Origin: Candidatus Aminicenantota bacterium
GTDB lineage: Bacteria > Acidobacteriota > Aminicenantia > Aminicenantales > UBA4085
DNA length: 64,000 nucleotides
Reading direction: 5' to 3'
Assembly: GCA_003141555.1 (NCBI GenBank)
Contig: PLMN01000019.1
Location: 124,001-188,000, forward strand
Each line of letters opens with the position of its first letter. Position 1 is the stretch's first letter. The notes beneath the pieces were generated by a model. That model did not search any database. It was not told the origin of the DNA and worked only from the letters and a program-made list of their open reading frames with translations. The position numbers and the translations under genes are program-made. Shown here piece by piece: positions 19,668 through 28,049 of this stretch.

Positions 19668-20123
19668 ATGAAAAGGATCACGACAAAGGGTCATTACGGC
19701 CTGCGCCTGATGGTCCAACTGGCCCGCCAATACCAGGAAGGAAAGACTTCGGTTCCGATCAAGGCGATCGCCCGGGACGAAGGCCTGTCGATGCAATACC
19801 TCCAGCAGATGACGATCCCCCTCCAGATCCATAACCTCATCAAGAGCACGCGCGGCCCCCGGGGCGGACACACCCTGACCCGGAAGCCGTCCGAGATCCG
19901 GCTGTGCGAGATCTTGAACGCCCTCGAGGGGACGTGCGGCCTGGTGGAATGCGTGGACGATGCCGCGTTCTGCGATCAGATCGATGATTGCGGCCTCTTC
20001 GAAATCTGGAAAGGCGCCTCGGACATCCTCGAGAACTATTTCAACCGGCACACCCTCCAGGACGTCCTGGACATCGGCGACCGAAAGATCGCCTCCGCCG
20101 GGAAAAAAGCCAAGGCCGGCTGA
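19668..20123 (+). CDS. Rrf2-family transcriptional regulator with three-cysteine cluster
   Basis: A 151-residue winged-helix regulator. The N-terminal helix-turn-helix reads HYGLRLMVQLAR to IKAIARDEGLSMQYLQQ, and the wing is RGPRGGHTLTRKPSEI. Cys95, Cys102 and Cys108 (spacing x6 and x5) match the Fe-S ligand pattern of IscR and its relatives (x5, x5), so it probably senses Fe-S status, redox or NO. It is transcribed toward the AOR gene 129 bp downstream, which makes AOR a candidate target. It does not look like an isc operon regulator because no isc genes are nearby. Confidence 0.85.
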   Translation: MKRITTKGHYGLRLMVQLARQYQEGKTSVPIKAIARDEGLSMQYLQQMTIPLQIHNLIKSTRGPRGGHTLTRKPSEIRLCEILNALEGTCGLVECVDDAAFCDQIDDCGLFEIWKGASDILENYFNRHTLQDVLDIGDRKIASAGKKAKAG

Positions 20124-20174
20124 CCGTTCGGCCTTTCCGCCGTCCCGTCTCTCCCTCGCCCCGGCCGCCGTCGA

Positions 20175-20203
20175 TTGACTGACAATGGCCCCTATGGTAT
20201 CAG
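20175..20203 (+). promoter_or_regulatory. Possible promoter of the AOR operon
   Basis: TTGACT (20175-20180) and TATCAG (20198-20203) are separated by 17 bp. The AOR start lies 48 bp downstream and has a GAGGAGG ribosome-binding site. Confidence 0.55.
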
Positions 20204-20251
20204 TATAGAGTTATCGTACCGTTCGCCCAAGCAATCCGAGGAGGACGTCTT

Positions 20252-22087
20252 ATGTACGGCTGGACCGGCAATATTCTCCGCATCAACCTGACCACGGGAG
20301 CGGTCAAGAAGGAGACGTATACCGAGGAATTCGCCCGGACCTGGGTGGGCGGCCGCGGCTTCGCGGTCAAGATCCTCTACGACGAGCTCAAGCCCGGCAT
20401 CGACCCCCTCGGGCCGGACAATAAGTTCATCGTGGCCGTCGGCCCGATCGCCGGCATTCCCGCGCCTAACACGGGCAAGACCGTCGTGGCCGCCAAATCG
20501 CCCCTGACCGGGGGCTACGCCGACGGCAACCTGGGGACGCGGATCACGGAGCATCTCCGCCGGTGCGGCTACGACGTCCTGATCGTCGAGGGCCGGGCGG
20601 CGGTCCCCTCCTATATCGCTCTCGAAAACGACGCCGTCAGCATCCTCCCGGCCGGCGAGATCTGGGGACAGGGAACCTACGCCACCCACGATTGGATCTA
20701 CAAGAAATACGGCCGGGCCGCCGGCGTCCTGTCGATCGGCCAGGCCGGCGAAACACTGTCGCTTTTCGCCGTGGTCCGCAGCCTGGAGGGCCGGGCGGGC
20801 GGACGGCCGGGCATGGGCGCGGTCATGGGCTCGAAGAACCTGAAGGCCATTGTCGCCAAGGGAAACAAGCCCATCCCCCAGGCCGACCCCCAGGGCATGA
20901 AGGCCCTGGGCGCCAGCGACCTGAAGAAGGTCGGCGAAATGGACAAGAAATCGGGCTGGTCGAAGCAGAGCACGAACGGCGTCCTCGCCTGGTGCAACGA
21001 AGTGGCCGCCCTTCCCGTCCGGAACATGCGCCGGACGCACCATCCCGATGCCTGGAAGGTCGACGGCGAGCGCCTGAACAACGCCCGCGTCGCGACCTAC
21101 GGCTGTCCGAACTGCACGATGCGCTGCGGCATCACCATCCACGACCACGAAGGCCACGAATCCGAGCTCGACTATGAGAACATCGGCATGCTGGGCCCCA
21201 ACCTGGAGATCTTCGACCTGGACCAGGTCGCCTCCCTCAACTACATGTGCGACGATTACGGCTTCGACACCATCTCGGCCGGCGGGACGCTGGCCTTCTA
21301 CGCCGACGCCATCGACCGGGGCCACACGACGGGCACCTTCGCCTTCGGCGACGCCGAGCGGGCCAAGGAGCTGCTCCGGATGGCCTCGCGGCGGGAGGGC
21401 GTCGGCAATCTGATCGCCCAGGGCTCGCTCCGGATGGCCCGGGCCTTCGGCCATGATTCCGAGAAATACGCCATGCAGGCCAAGGGCCTGGAGTTGGCCG
21501 CCTACAACTGCAAATTCTGCCCGGGCATGGCCCTGGCCTTCGGCACGGCCCCGATCGGCGGCACGCACAAGGAGTCGTGGGTCATCACGTATGAGCTGAA
21601 CCAGACGGCCCGCGACTCCTACGGCCCCGAAAAATCGGCCAAGGTCATCGAGCTCCAGCGCATCCGGGGCGGCCTGTTCGAGATGCTCACGGCCTGCCGC
21701 TTCCCCTGGGTCGAGATCGGCTGGGGCCTCGAGAATTATCCGATTTATTTCAACAAGATCACGGGCCTGAATTGGACGCTGGACGATTTCTGGAAGACGA
21801 GCGACCGGGTCTATGCCCTGATCAAGCTCTTCTGGCTGCGGGAGATGCCGGATATCGACCGACGGTTCGACTATCCGCCCGGCATCTGGTTCGAGCCGTC
21901 AAACGCCGATACCGAGGGCCCGATCGCGGGCAAGTTCCTGGAGCGGGACAAGTACGACGGCCTCCTTCAGCATTTCTACGACCAACGGCAATGGGACCGG
22001 CGGGGCATCCCGACCCGGCGGCTCATCCAAACGCTCGGCTTGGAAGCCGAGGCGGCCGACGCGGAGAAGTACGGCCGGCTGGAGTAA
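20252..22087 (+). CDS. aor: Aldehyde:ferredoxin oxidoreductase (tungsten-pterin)
   Basis: A 611-residue member of the AOR family, which interconverts aldehydes and acids with ferredoxin. The N-terminal domain begins GNILRINLTTG and has the pterin-contacting VGGRGFAVKIL and AKSPLTGGYADGNLG. The [4Fe-4S] ligands are Cys285, Cys288 and Cys292 (CPNCTMRC) plus probably Cys482, close to the 288/291/295/494 pattern of the Pyrococcus enzyme. The DYGFDTISAGG motif lies near residue 335. An ubiquitin-like gene follows after 3 bp, and mobB and thiF homologues are nearby, which supports dedicated cofactor assembly. The aldehyde substrate is not readable. Confidence 0.93.
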   Translation: MYGWTGNILRINLTTGAVKKETYTEEFARTWVGGRGFAVKILYDELKPGIDPLGPDNKFIVAVGPIAGIPAPNTGKTVVAAKSPLTGGYADGNLGTRITEHLRRCGYDVLIVEGRAAVPSYIALENDAVSILPAGEIWGQGTYATHDWIYKKYGRAAGVLSIGQAGETLSLFAVVRSLEGRAGGRPGMGAVMGSKNLKAIVAKGNKPIPQADPQGMKALGASDLKKVGEMDKKSGWSKQSTNGVLAWCNEVAALPVRNMRRTHHPDAWKVDGERLNNARVATYGCPNCTMRCGITIHDHEGHESELDYENIGMLGPNLEIFDLDQVASLNYMCDDYGFDTISAGGTLAFYADAIDRGHTTGTFAFGDAERAKELLRMASRREGVGNLIAQGSLRMARAFGHDSEKYAMQAKGLELAAYNCKFCPGMALAFGTAPIGGTHKESWVITYELNQTARDSYGPEKSAKVIELQRIRGGLFEMLTACRFPWVEIGWGLENYPIYFNKITGLNWTLDDFWKTSDRVYALIKLFWLREMPDIDRRFDYPPGIWFEPSNADTEGPIAGKFLERDKYDGLLQHFYDQRQWDRRGIPTRRLIQTLGLEAEAADAEKYGRLE

Positions 22088-22090
22088 AAC

Positions 22091-22318
22091 ATGACCGTCC
22101 GGGTAAAGCTCATCGGCCCGCTGATGTACGAAACCGGATTCAGCGAGAAGGACCTCGACGTGCCTGCGGCCACGACGGTCGAAGCGCTCCTCGATCTGAT
22201 CGCCGTCCCGCGCCAGCGGCCGAAGATCGTGACGCGCAACGGCCGGGCCGTCGCGCCCGAGGAACATCTCTCCGACGGCGACAAGATCGCGGTCTCCCCC
22301 ATCTACTCGGGGGGATAA
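22091..22318 (+). CDS. MoaD/ThiS-family sulfur carrier
   Basis: A 75-residue beta-grasp protein ending in the required Gly-Gly (IYSGG). The family segment SDGDKIAVSPIYSGG is intact. It is likely to carry sulfur as a C-terminal thiocarboxylate for the dithiolene of the pterin cofactor. It starts 3 bp after the AOR stop, so it is probably a cofactor-assembly partner of AOR rather than a thiamine protein. The ThiF-like E1 enzyme needed to activate it lies 2.7 kb downstream on the opposite strand. Confidence 0.85.
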   Translation: MTVRVKLIGPLMYETGFSEKDLDVPAATTVEALLDLIAVPRQRPKIVTRNGRAVAPEEHLSDGDKIAVSPIYSGG

Positions 22319-22343
22319 AGACTCCGTCGGGAAAAGCCCCGCC

Positions 22344-23963
22344 ATGACCGACGACGCCGTTTGCCCGGTCCTCATCGGCGGCCGATGGCGTCCCGCCCGG
22401 AATCCCCGTCGATTCTTCCGGGCTGTCGACCCCTCGACCGGGATGGAAACCGCGGGGCTCTATCCCGTCTCGGATGCCTCCGACGTCGAAGAGGCCCTGG
22501 CCGCGGGAAGCGCCGCTGCGCCCGGCATGGCCGAGGCGGGCCCCGAAGCCCCGGCCGATTTCCTGGACGCATATGCGGACGGAATTGCCGCGCGAGCCGG
22601 CGAGATCGTCGCGGCGGCCCATCGCGAGACCGGTCTCCCCGAAGCGCCGAGGCTGCGGGATGTGGAGCTCCCCCGGACGATCGATCAGCTCCACCAAGCC
22701 GCGCACGCGGCGCGCGACCGCTCCTGGTGCCGGGCGACGATCGATACCAAAGCCGGCCTGCGGTCCCGGTACGAGCCCTTGGGCGGACCGGTCGCGGTCT
22801 TTGGCCCGAACAATTTCCCCCTGGCCTACAACTCCGTCGCCGGGACGGATTTCGTCTCTGCGATCGCCGCGGGAAACCCGGTTATCGCCAAGGCCCACCC
22901 TTGCCATCCGGCCGTGACCCGAATCCTGGCCGAAACTGCGTTCGCCTGCCTGGAAAGAAGCAGGCTCCCTCGGGCGGCCGTTCAGCTTCTATACCACCTT
23001 CCGCCGGACGTCGGGCTCGCTCTCGTGGCTGATCGCCGGCTCGGCGCTTCGGCCTTCACCGGAAGCCGCCCCGGGGGATTGAGGCTGAAGGAAGCCGCGG
23101 ACAAGGCCGGCCGGCCGATCTATCTCGAGATGTCGAGCGTCAATCCCGTGTTCCTGCTCCCCGGGGCGCTGCGCGAGCGGGGCGAGAAGATCGCGGCCGA
23201 GATGTTCGGCTCGTGCACGGCCGGGGCGGGGCAGTTCTGCACCAAGCCCGGCCTGATCGTCCTTGTGGAAGACGAGGCCGGCCGCCGCTTTTTCGACCTC
23301 ATCCAGGCCGCCTTCGCCGGTGCGCCGGCCCAGGTGCTTCTGGGCGAATCCGTGCTCTCCGGCATCCGCGCCGCGCTCGAGGCCATGACGGCGGCCGGGG
23401 CGGACATCGTCGCGGGCGGGCGCGCGCCGTCGGGGAGCGGCTTCCGTTTCGAAAACACGCTCCTCCGGGCATCGGGCGACGCCTTCCTCCGTTGCCCCAG
23501 GCCGCTCCAACAGGAAGCGTTCGGCCCCGTCTCCCTCGCCGTCCTCGTCCGGGACGGCGGGCAGATGGCCGCCGTCGCGGCGGCGCTCGACGGGAACCTG
23601 ACGACGGCCATCTTCAGCCATTCGGGCGCGGACGACGAGAGCCTCTATGGCGAGCTCGCGCCCATCCTCCTGACCCGGTGCGGCCGCTTCCTCAACGACA
23701 ACGTGCCGACCGGCGTCCTCGTCTCGCCGGCGATGGTCCACGGCGGCCCCTATCCGGCGGCGGGCCACCCGGGATTCACGGCCGTGGGCTTCCCCGCGGC
23801 GATGGTCCGTTTCGCCGCCCTCCGCTCCTACGACCGCGTCCGGGCCCATCGGCTCCCGCCCGAGCTCCGGGACGAGAATCCGACGGGGACGATGTGGCGC
23901 TGGATCGACGGCGAGATGACGCGCGGGGACGCGGCCGGGGCAGCCCAAAAGTCTATGCGCTGA
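22344..23963 (+). CDS. NAD(P)-dependent aldehyde dehydrogenase (2-oxoglutarate-semialdehyde type)
   Basis: A 539-residue ALDH. The nucleotide-binding segment is VFGPNNFPLAYNSVAGTD, the general base lies in YLEMSS, and the nucleophile is Cys299 in GAGQFCTKPG. The longer N-terminus, the GPNNFPLA motif and the FNDNVPTGV-type C-terminal stretch (LNDNVPTGV) match the subgroup that oxidises 2,5-dioxovalerate in sugar-acid pathways. It begins 25 bp after the MoaD-like gene, so it is probably cotranscribed with AOR. It and AOR would give two electron-acceptor routes for aldehyde oxidation. The end overlaps the convergent aminotransferase by 11 bp. Confidence 0.85.
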   Translation: MTDDAVCPVLIGGRWRPARNPRRFFRAVDPSTGMETAGLYPVSDASDVEEALAAGSAAAPGMAEAGPEAPADFLDAYADGIAARAGEIVAAAHRETGLPEAPRLRDVELPRTIDQLHQAAHAARDRSWCRATIDTKAGLRSRYEPLGGPVAVFGPNNFPLAYNSVAGTDFVSAIAAGNPVIAKAHPCHPAVTRILAETAFACLERSRLPRAAVQLLYHLPPDVGLALVADRRLGASAFTGSRPGGLRLKEAADKAGRPIYLEMSSVNPVFLLPGALRERGEKIAAEMFGSCTAGAGQFCTKPGLIVLVEDEAGRRFFDLIQAAFAGAPAQVLLGESVLSGIRAALEAMTAAGADIVAGGRAPSGSGFRFENTLLRASGDAFLRCPRPLQQEAFGPVSLAVLVRDGGQMAAVAAALDGNLTTAIFSHSGADDESLYGELAPILLTRCGRFLNDNVPTGVLVSPAMVHGGPYPAAGHPGFTAVGFPAAMVRFAALRSYDRVRAHRLPPELRDENPTGTMWRWIDGEMTRGDAAGAAQKSMR

Positions 23964-25059
23964 GATATTCCCCGAACCGGGCCATAGCTTTCCCGAAATT
24001 CTTCCGTCCGAGCCCGATCCGGAAATGGCCGTCCCGGACGTCGAACATGCGGCCGGGAATGAGCATGACGCCCTTCCGGTCGAGGACGCCGCGGCAGAGC
24101 CGGTCGACGGATCCGGATCCCCGCCATCGGGGGAACGCCACCGAGCCCGCGCGAGGGGCGATCCAGTCGAACAGCCGGCGGCGCGCGCCGAAAAATCGCT
24201 CGGCGAGAGTCAGGTTCCTTCGGAGGATCCCCCGGTTGCGCCGCAGGATCCTCTCCAGATTCTGAAGGGCGATGATCGCCAGGATTTCGGAGGGCGCGCT
24301 GCTGCAGATGGTCGTGTAGTCCTTCATGGCCAGCCAGCGGCCGGCCAAGGCGGTATCTTGGGCCGCGAGCCATCCGATCCTGAGCCCGGGCAAAGCGAAG
24401 GCCTTGGACAGGCCCGAAAGCGAAATCCCCTTTTCGTAGAGGTCGCAGACGGCGGGGCGGCGCGCGGCAGGATCCCATTCTAGGAGCCGGTACATCTCGT
24501 CCGAGAAGAGGATCAGGCCGCGCTCCCGGGCGAAATCGACAACGGCCTCGAGCTCGGCGGGCGAAAGGACGGCTCCGGTCGGATTGTTGGGGAAATTGAT
24601 CACGACCATCCGCGTCCGCCGATTCGCGAGGCGCTTCAGCCGATCGAAATCGAGCCGCCAGCCGCGGGGTCCGGGCTCGAGCCGCCAGGCCGACACGCGG
24701 CAGCCCTTCGAGCGGGCGATCTCGGTCAGGGATTGATAAGTGGGGGTCAGGGCGATCACGTGGTCCCCGGGCTCGAGCAGCGAATGCATGGCCACGAAGA
24801 TCGCCTCTTCGGGGGCGGCCACGACGATACCCTCGGGGGAAACGCGCTCGTAGAGCCCCGCGATTTCGGACCGGAGCCCGGCATGTCCCGGCGACTCGGT
24901 GTAGCCCAGCTTCAGTCCCCGCCAGAGGGAGCGGCTTCCGGACGAGGCCATGTCTAAAAGCTCAGCCATGGTCAGACCTTCACAGTCCGAGGCGCAGAGG
25001 ACATATTCGGCCTTGAACTCAATGGCCGCGAAATAGCGTTCCAGCTTGAACGGTCTCAT
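23953..25059 (-). CDS. Class I/II aminotransferase (PLP)
   Basis: A 368-residue fold-type I enzyme. It has NFPNNPTGAVLS around residues 155-166, the PLP-contacting FSDEMYRLLEW, and the Schiff-base lysine in SLSGLSKAFALPGLRIGW. The N-terminus begins MRPFKLERYFA. The substrate is unknown. The start overlaps the stop of the ThiF-like gene (ATGA), so it is the last gene of a coupled mobB-thiF-aminotransferase set. This linkage to cofactor genes is unusual. Confidence 0.85.
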   Translation of the reverse strand: MRPFKLERYFAAIEFKAEYVLCASDCEGLTMAELLDMASSGSRSLWRGLKLGYTESPGHAGLRSEIAGLYERVSPEGIVVAAPEEAIFVAMHSLLEPGDHVIALTPTYQSLTEIARSKGCRVSAWRLEPGPRGWRLDFDRLKRLANRRTRMVVINFPNNPTGAVLSPAELEAVVDFARERGLILFSDEMYRLLEWDPAARRPAVCDLYEKGISLSGLSKAFALPGLRIGWLAAQDTALAGRWLAMKDYTTICSSAPSEILAIIALQNLERILRRNRGILRRNLTLAERFFGARRRLFDWIAPRAGSVAFPRWRGSGSVDRLCRGVLDRKGVMLIPGRMFDVRDGHFRIGLGRKNFGKAMARFGEYLSA

Positions 25060-25691
25060 CCGGACCCGGCGTCGACGGCGTGCCGCTTGACGAGCAGCTC
25101 GACGGCCAGATTGGCCTGCATGGCCGCCACGACCGCCACGCGCGGGGCCATGGGCGCGGTGCAGGCATCGCATTCGCTCATCTCGTCACCGCAAATGTAG
25201 AGGCTGCCGAGTTTGCGCTGCCGGAGCCTGGCGTTGCCGCCGAAGCCCGCCAGCCCCGAGGCGGCGATGATCGGCCTTCCCGGCCGGAGCGCCAGCCAGG
25301 CGTCGATCAGCATCTGCTTCTGATCGGCCAGGTCGAACGCCTCGATGAGGAGGTCCGCGGCGCCGAAGATCCGCTCCACGTTGCCCGCATCGACCTTGAC
25401 ATTGTGCATCTCATAGTCGGAAAAGGGATTCATCCGGCGGAGGTTCTCGCGGAGCGCTTCGACCTTGGACCGGCCGACCTGATCGACGAAGTAATACTGA
25501 CGGTTGAGATCGGGGACTTCGAGGACGTCGAAATCGGCGACGATCAGCTTTCCGACGCCGGCCCGAGCGAGCGCGGCGGCGACGTTCGATCCCAGGCCGC
25601 CTGCCCCGGCGATGCCGACCGTGCTCCGATGGAGCGCGGCCAACACGGCGAGGTCGCGCTTCAGGAAGAATTCCTTCTCGAAATCGGTCAT
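25056..25691 (-). CDS. ThiF/MoeB-family sulfur-carrier adenylyltransferase
   Basis: A 211-residue E1-like protein. The nucleotide-binding start is GIAGAGGLGSNVAAALARAG. DFDVLEVPDLNRQYYF supplies the family DxD/N-R motif that contacts ATP and magnesium. A conserved-type C-terminal segment SECDACTAPM carries cysteines. The length matches the short ThiF family 2 rather than MoeB with its rhodanese tail. It should adenylate the Gly-Gly end of a MoaD/ThiS carrier; the only carrier gene in the window is next to AOR. ATGA overlaps occur at both ends, with mobB upstream and the aminotransferase downstream. Confidence 0.87.
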   Translation of the reverse strand: MTDFEKEFFLKRDLAVLAALHRSTVGIAGAGGLGSNVAAALARAGVGKLIVADFDVLEVPDLNRQYYFVDQVGRSKVEALRENLRRMNPFSDYEMHNVKVDAGNVERIFGAADLLIEAFDLADQKQMLIDAWLALRPGRPIIAASGLAGFGGNARLRQRKLGSLYICGDEMSECDACTAPMAPRVAVVAAMQANLAVELLVKRHAVDAGSG

Positions 25692-26212
25692 GATCTCCCG
25701 CCGCTTCCCGGTCGGGCTTTCGGGCCCGTGACGATCGCGCCGGCCAGCCAGTCGGCCAGCTCCTTCACCTGGTCAGGCGAGAAGACCGGGACGCCGGCAT
25801 CCAGGGGGCGGTCGGAGACGATCGCCTCCAGCTCCCCGGGTGCGGTCTCGATGTCGCCCGAAATCCCGGCTCTCAAGACTTCGACCTTCCTCAGGGCGAG
25901 CTCGCTTTTCCCCCCCTCGACCAGGACGATGTCGGCCGTTCCGAACTCCCGGCGGATGAGGTCCTCGAGGCCGGCTCCCTCCGCGGCGCGGCGGAGGACG
26001 GCCGTCCGTCCCGGCCCGGCGAGGGCGACGCCGTCCGCTCCGGCGGCCAGGAATTTCGAGGAATCCTTGTCCCCGCCTCCGAAGTCGAACCCATGCCCGC
26101 AGTGCTTGACGACGGACACGCCCAGCCCCCGCCCCTTCAGCTCGGGGACCAGGCGGGCGATCAGGCGCGTCTTGCCGCTTTCGGAGGATCCGACGAAGGC
26201 GATGATTTTCAT
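25688..26212 (-). CDS. mobB: Molybdopterin-guanine dinucleotide biosynthesis protein MobB-like
   Basis: A 174-residue P-loop GTPase beginning MKIIAFVGSSESGKTRL, followed by the MobB-type VVKHCGHGFDF and a VLVEGGKS motif in place of the usual VEG(Y/F)K. MobB binds GTP and helps form dinucleotide forms of Moco or W-co. The short C-terminus has the DQVKELADWL helix. It is the first gene of a coupled leftward trio. A 7-bp hairpin (CTCCCCT/AGGGGAG) lies in its leader at 26219-26235. Confidence 0.88.
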   Translation of the reverse strand: MKIIAFVGSSESGKTRLIARLVPELKGRGLGVSVVKHCGHGFDFGGGDKDSSKFLAAGADGVALAGPGRTAVLRRAAEGAGLEDLIRREFGTADIVLVEGGKSELALRKVEVLRAGISGDIETAPGELEAIVSDRPLDAGVPVFSPDQVKELADWLAGAIVTGPKARPGSGGRS

Positions 26213-26218
26213 GGGAGG

Positions 26219-26235
26219 CTCCCCTCGAAGGGGAG
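26219..26235. other. Leader hairpin upstream of mobB
   Basis: Seven base pairs (CTCCCCT with AGGGGAG) close on a three-base CGA loop immediately upstream of the mobB ribosome-binding region. On the minus strand the stem could mask initiation. It is far too small to be a Moco/Tuco riboswitch, and nothing larger is visible in the 60-bp gap. Confidence 0.4.
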
Positions 26236-26267
26236 TGAAATGTCTATAGCACAGGGCCCGGGGCTTG

Positions 26268-27470
26268 TCAAAAATGCAGGCCGCGGCCGAAAAACACGAT
26301 CCGTCTGTCCCGGATGAGGGGCCAGCCGTTCTTCCAGTCGAACTCCTCGAAGCCGGCCGGCATCGGGTTGACCCGGATGACGCACGCTCCCCGGACGCAA
26401 GCCCCCGCGTTGTGTTCGATCGCCGGATTGAAGTCCCACCCGTCGGCGTACGTCTTAGCCCGCTGCGACCGGTCCGGACGCCCGGGCTTGGACGGATCGC
26501 CGTCGAGGCTCTTCTGGGGCTTGATGAGCCGGAACGGACCTTCGCCCGCAAGCCGACCCGTCCCCTTCTCATAATAAGATCCGTCGAGGGGCTGCCCGTC
26601 CCTCTCGGTGGCCAGGAGCAGCCAGGGGGCGCCGGGAATCTTCCCGCCGTCCCGGACGCCGGGCGGCAGCGTCGACGGATACTTGACGAACGTCCGGGCG
26701 GGATCCTTGATCGCGCGCGGCCCGTCGTAGAAATAGCCTTCGGGAAACGGGCGGGTGACATCGTCCATCGAGTAATCGATGCTGTAGCCGTCGGGGGCAA
26801 AGACGGTGATGCCCTCGGCGCCTTGAAGGTCCACTCCGGCGGCCTGGAGCAGGGCGGCCACTTTCACCCCCGTATACGTCACATAGTCGTCCGTCGGCTC
26901 CTTGGTCGCGTTCATCAGCATGAACTGCCGCTGGACGGGGAGCCGCTTCACGTCGTCCCAGGACAGGGCGATGGACGGCGCGAGGCGCTGCCCCGGGCGG
27001 CTGGACGGGTCGCCCGGATAGCGAAGGGCGGCGATCTCGGCGGCGTTGGAGGCCCCGTCGCCGTCGGAATCCTTTCCGGCGATCGAGGCCAGCGCTTCGA
27101 CGGTCCGCCCCGCGGCCTTGAAGTCCAGCCCGTAGGCGTTCAGGGTGTCGGCGAAGGATTTGGGAACGCCCGTCTTGTAGCGGGCGTTCGGGTATTCGAG
27201 GAGGTGGCAGTAGCTGCAGGGCGAATACTCCCGCTCGGCATCCGTCCCGCGCGGGCCGCCCTTGTGGCAGGCCTGGCAATCGTCGAGCCTCGTGCCGGCC
27301 GCGTTCGGGTAGGCGGCGATGAAGGCTTTCATGTCCGCGTTCTTCTCGTGGCCGACGTAGGCCCGCGACGCCGGAGCGTCCTGGCCGACGGAAGCGAACA
27401 CCGCGACGGTCAGCAGAATGGCAAAGCTCCCCAAAATTCCAAAACAACCGCGCCCGATTTTTTTCTCCAA
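26268..27470 (-). CDS. GEGP-motif diheme protein with molybdopterin-type C-terminal domain
   Basis: A 400-residue exported protein if started at TTG 27470, giving a clear signal peptide (KK n-region, FGILGSFAILLTVAVFA core). No ATG or GTG sits near that point, and the next upstream start lies inside the neighbouring gene. Two heme-c sites, CQACH and CSYCH, lie near residues 70 and 88. An EF-hand-like calcium loop DSDGDGASNAAEI follows. The middle and C-terminal part (VTYTGVKVAALLQAAGV to FAPDGYSIDYS) resembles the molybdopterin-binding fold of sulfite-oxidase relatives. The GEGPFRLI motif names the family. It is the immediate neighbour of mobB. Its catalytic role is not known. Confidence 0.75.
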   Translation of the reverse strand: MEKKIGRGCFGILGSFAILLTVAVFASVGQDAPASRAYVGHEKNADMKAFIAAYPNAAGTRLDDCQACHKGGPRGTDAEREYSPCSYCHLLEYPNARYKTGVPKSFADTLNAYGLDFKAAGRTVEALASIAGKDSDGDGASNAAEIAALRYPGDPSSRPGQRLAPSIALSWDDVKRLPVQRQFMLMNATKEPTDDYVTYTGVKVAALLQAAGVDLQGAEGITVFAPDGYSIDYSMDDVTRPFPEGYFYDGPRAIKDPARTFVKYPSTLPPGVRDGGKIPGAPWLLLATERDGQPLDGSYYEKGTGRLAGEGPFRLIKPQKSLDGDPSKPGRPDRSQRAKTYADGWDFNPAIEHNAGACVRGACVIRVNPMPAGFEEFDWKNGWPLIRDRRIVFFGRGLHF

Positions 27471-27484
27471 AGGTCTTCCGATCC

Positions 27485-28030
27485 TCAGAGCTCGAGCTCG
27501 GGAGCGATCCCTTGCATGGCCGCGAGGGGGATCGAGATGAACTCGTCCAGGCTCAGCCCGAGATGGGCGCACTGCTCGATCTCCTCGCGGCGGGCCCCGC
27601 GGGCGAAGCTCTTTTCCTTATAGCGGCGCTTGACGAAGTCCAGGTCGATCCGGGCCAGCTTTTTCTCCGGGTGCATGAGGGCCGCGGCGATGATCAGCCC
27701 GGTCAGGGGATCGACCGCGAAAATCGCCCAGTCCATGGGGCTTTCGCAGGGGACCTTTCCGGCGTGCGCCCGGACGGCATGGATCACGGCCGGGTCGAAG
27801 CCCTTCTCCCCCAGGATCCGGGCCGTTTCCACGGTGTGCGTTTCCGGGCTCTTCTCCGTCAGCTCGTAGTCCATATCGTGGACGAGGCCGGCCAGGCCCC
27901 AGGGCTCGGGATCGTGGCCGAGCCGCACGGCCAAGGCCTTCATGCAGGCTTCGACGGACAAGCAGTGCTTGACCAGGTTCTTGTTCTTCAGATGCGCCTG
28001 CAGCATCTCCAGCGCTTCTATTCGGGTCAT
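27485..28030 (-). CDS. HD-domain hydrolase-like protein
   Basis: A 181-residue HD-superfamily protein. Metal-ligand motifs are H22 (VKHCLSVE) and HD in GLAGLVHDMDYE, followed by HTVETARILGEKG and the downstream HA (VRAHAG) and D (AVDPLTG). This is the compact form often annotated as an HDIG-type phosphohydrolase. The substrate is unknown. It is separated from the PQQ-type protein upstream by 19 bp and may share its transcript. Confidence 0.8.
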   Translation of the reverse strand: MTRIEALEMLQAHLKNKNLVKHCLSVEACMKALAVRLGHDPEPWGLAGLVHDMDYELTEKSPETHTVETARILGEKGFDPAVIHAVRAHAGKVPCESPMDWAIFAVDPLTGLIIAAALMHPEKKLARIDLDFVKRRYKEKSFARGARREEIEQCAHLGLSLDEFISIPLAAMQGIAPELEL

Positions 28031-28049
28031 GAAAACATCTCCTTTCGTC

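Noticed and set aside
20252-23963. AOR and ALDH as a fused or paralogous pair
   Set aside because: They are unrelated folds with separate starts; only the shared aldehyde substrate class links them.
26219-26267. Possible Moco/Tuco riboswitch before mobB
   Set aside because: The gap is only about 55 bp and holds a single 7-bp hairpin, far short of the multi-helix riboswitch.
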